Source of the DNA: an uncultured Muribaculaceae bacterium
GTDB taxonomy: Bacteria > Bacteroidota > Bacteroidia > Bacteroidales > Muribaculaceae
Length of the DNA stretch: 64,000 bases
Assembly: GCA_947386115.1 (NCBI GenBank)
Contig: CANDNO010000004.1
Coordinates: 1-64,000 of the forward strand
Direction of reading: 5' to 3'
Every line of letters begins with the position of its first letter. Position 1 is the stretch's first letter. The notes beneath the pieces were generated by a model. The model was not told the DNA's origin and searched no databases. It saw only the letters and a list, made by a program, of their open reading frames with translations. Positions 62,516 through 64,000 of this stretch are shown here, piece by piece. The position numbers were made by a program, and so were the translations under genes.

Positions 62516-64000
62516 TCAAGATTGTTTCGTGGGGGTGTGGAGGGACATTTCGCAGCGGGCGCAGTCGAAGTTGAGGTCGAATTCGAAACCGGCGCCCCGT
62601 AGCTTGAGCGGGCCCTTGAGCAGACTGCCCTGGGGGGTGCGGAGACATCGGTCGAGTTCGCGGCGCAGGCAGTAGCGGGTGAGCATGACGCGGGTCCCGG
62701 GCCGGGGCTTGGCACACTCTATTGCCGGTTCAATCTCTGTAGCGCCTGCACGACGATAGAACCTGTCGGCAAGGCGATTAGCCACATTATCAGTATAATC
62801 AAGCGAGGTATGCTCAAGCGCAGGCGTGACTGTAGAATATCGTCGTACTTCACGGCAATATGATGCTCGGCGTGCAACCTCGAGAACACCGAGAGCCTCA
62901 CGACGCAAGGATGTGATAACCGACATCGGCACAAAAAAGTCGGGGCCGAGACGGTCATCGAGCGACAATAGCGAGTAGGATGTTCCGCCCAGCTTGGCGA
63001 GCGCATCCCTGCGGGCGGCTGTTTGGTCGGTACGTGCCAGTGCCGACGGGTCGGCAACAACAGCAGTTGCCGTGGCCGTGCACCGAGGCATCTCGTGCAA
63101 TGTGATATCGAGAGCTATGCGCGAACCGTTACCGACAGGCCTCAGCACCATGTCAAGGTCAAGAACGCGGCGGGCAGTAGTGCGTGCCATCATGGCCTCA
63201 CGGCGTGCATCATGATTGCGGAAGAGCCGTGTGCCGGGACGAAGATCGGCCGGAGCCGTCAACTGCAGCTTATTACCGTCGGCTCGGTTGACTCTGAAGC
63301 CACACAGTTTGCCGCTGCGGTCGAAATATGTAAGACCGTCGCCATTGGCAAACTCCACATCGCTTTTCACCTCTACCGTCTTGCCGTTCACACGCTTGAC
63401 TGTGCCCACAGGCACGCCGGCACTCTTGGGTGTATCAATCGATGCCATCGATACCGACGGGCGGCGATTGTGCAGGAAATAGTCGGTATATCCGCGATTG
63501 AACGAGTCGGCAAGGCTTGCCTCGAACGTGCGCATCACCCTACCCTTTGACCGCCTTGTCAACTCGGGCCGTGAAGCCACGATACGGTCGAGTTCCTGAC
63601 TATAGGAGCTGACAACGGTCTTGACATAATCGATATCTTTGAGACGCCCCTCGATCTTGAATGAGTCGATACCGGCATCAATCATTTCGCCGAGCCATTT
63701 TATGCGGTTCATGTCGCGTAACGACAGCAGGTGTTTGCCTGCGATGACACGGTTTCCGTCGCCATCGATAAGATCGTAGGGCAAACGACACATCTGGGCA
63801 CACTCACCACGATTGGCGCTACGGCCCGTGATGACCTGACTTGCCTGACAGTTGCCGCTGTAGCTAACACACAACGCACCGTGTACAAAGGCCTCAAGCG
63901 GCACTGTGGTAGCCGCTCTCACCTCTTTGATTTCATCAAGAGTAAGCTCGCGTGCGAGCACAAGCTGCGAGAAGCCTGCATCCTGCAGGAAGCGGGCACG
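62516..64000 (-). CDS. U32 family peptidase, 5' end beyond the window
   Basis: Partial gene: 495 codons are open to the right edge without a start in view. The U32 signature EAFVHGALCVSYSGNCQAS is complete, followed by NRGECAQMCRLPY and the region of the DUF3656 type. Family members include collagenase-like and RlhA/YegQ-type enzymes (RlhA hydroxylates 23S rRNA), so 'peptidase' is only a family name. The C-terminal tail has paired cysteines (FDCARCEMSLHTP) that could bind a metal. The stop is 8 bases outside the galE promoter's -33. Confidence 0.88.
   Translation of the reverse strand, partial: RARFLQDAGFSQLVLARELTLDEIKEVRAATTVPLEAFVHGALCVSYSGNCQASQVITGRSANRGECAQMCRLPYDLIDGDGNRVIAGKHLLSLRDMNRIKWLGEMIDAGIDSFKIEGRLKDIDYVKTVVSSYSQELDRIVASRPELTRRSKGRVMRTFEASLADSFNRGYTDYFLHNRRPSVSMASIDTPKSAGVPVGTVKRVNGKTVEVKSDVEFANGDGLTYFDRSGKLCGFRVNRADGNKLQLTAPADLRPGTRLFRNHDARREAMMARTTARRVLDLDMVLRPVGNGSRIALDITLHEMPRCTATATAVVADPSALARTDQTAARRDALAKLGGTSYSLLSLDDRLGPDFFVPMSVITSLRREALGVLEVARRASYCREVRRYSTVTPALEHTSLDYTDNVANRLADRFYRRAGATEIEPAIECAKPRPGTRVMLTRYCLRRELDRCLRTPQGSLLKGPLKLRGAGFEFDLNFDCARCEMSLHTPTKQS

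Overview
The window comes from a Bacteroidales chromosome (phylum Bacteroidota). Markers are the LpxC-FabZ fusion, a SusC/SusD pair run by an ECF sigma factor and a FecR anti-sigma factor, a FeoA-FeoB fusion, the long form of urocanate hydratase, and many promoters of the Bacteroidota type (TTG, about 20 bases, TAnnTTTG) with no clear Shine-Dalgarno sites. GC-rich, C-ended codons and the overall gene set would fit a gut Muribaculaceae-like species, but that family-level call is an impression, not a proof. No rRNA, tRNA, CRISPR array or intact transposase gene was seen.

Layout. 0.1-3.4 kb (-): lipid A genes lpxD, lpxC-fabZ, lpxA. 3.7-4.2 kb (-): ferritin. 4.3-11.0 kb (-): a tight run uvrB, ygiQ, S9 peptidase, DUF6155. 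11.1-13.3 kb: CvfB-like RNA-binding protein (-) divergent from rsmG and an MBL hydrolase (+). 13.3-20.1 kb (-): TPR protein, glnS, then thrS-infC-rpmI-rplT closed by a strong terminator. 20.2-25.5 kb: cardiolipin synthase (+) facing ClC channel, sugar-1-phosphate transferase and tsaC-like gene (-). A 579-base, AT-rich, G-poor gap follows. 26.1-33.8 kb (+): cdsA, purM, an MltF-like transglycosylase, DUF3332, an M23 peptidase and a phosphohexose mutase.

33.9-46.7 kb is the accessory core: FecR and ECF sigma (-) divergent from SusC, SusD, a fibronectin-III/beta-propeller lipoprotein, an MBL-fold lipoprotein, two tandem exported glycerophosphodiester phosphodiesterases and a GlpT-like antiporter (+). 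Read together this looks like a regulated outer-membrane uptake and breakdown locus for glycerophosphodiesters: bind and import through SusCD, cut in the periplasm to glycerol-3-phosphate plus alcohol, carry the phosphate ester inward by GlpT. A terminator-like hairpin lies inside the start of the MBL gene and could separate expression of the uptake genes from the enzymes. The block has lower GC than its flanks, with edges that fall inside susC and the transporter gene, which suggests recombination.

46.7-47.2 kb holds palindromic repeats that look like a small mobile element remnant. 47.2-49.6 kb (+): SGNH hydrolase, RluA-type pseudouridine synthase, fmt. 49.6-52.1 kb (-): feoAB fusion, preceded by a long dyad that touches its promoter. 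52.2-58.6 kb (-): a complete histidine-to-glutamate pathway (ftcD, hutU, hutH, hutI). 58.7-64 kb (-): DUF3108, tdk, histidine phosphatase lipoprotein, galE and a U32 peptidase that runs off the right edge.
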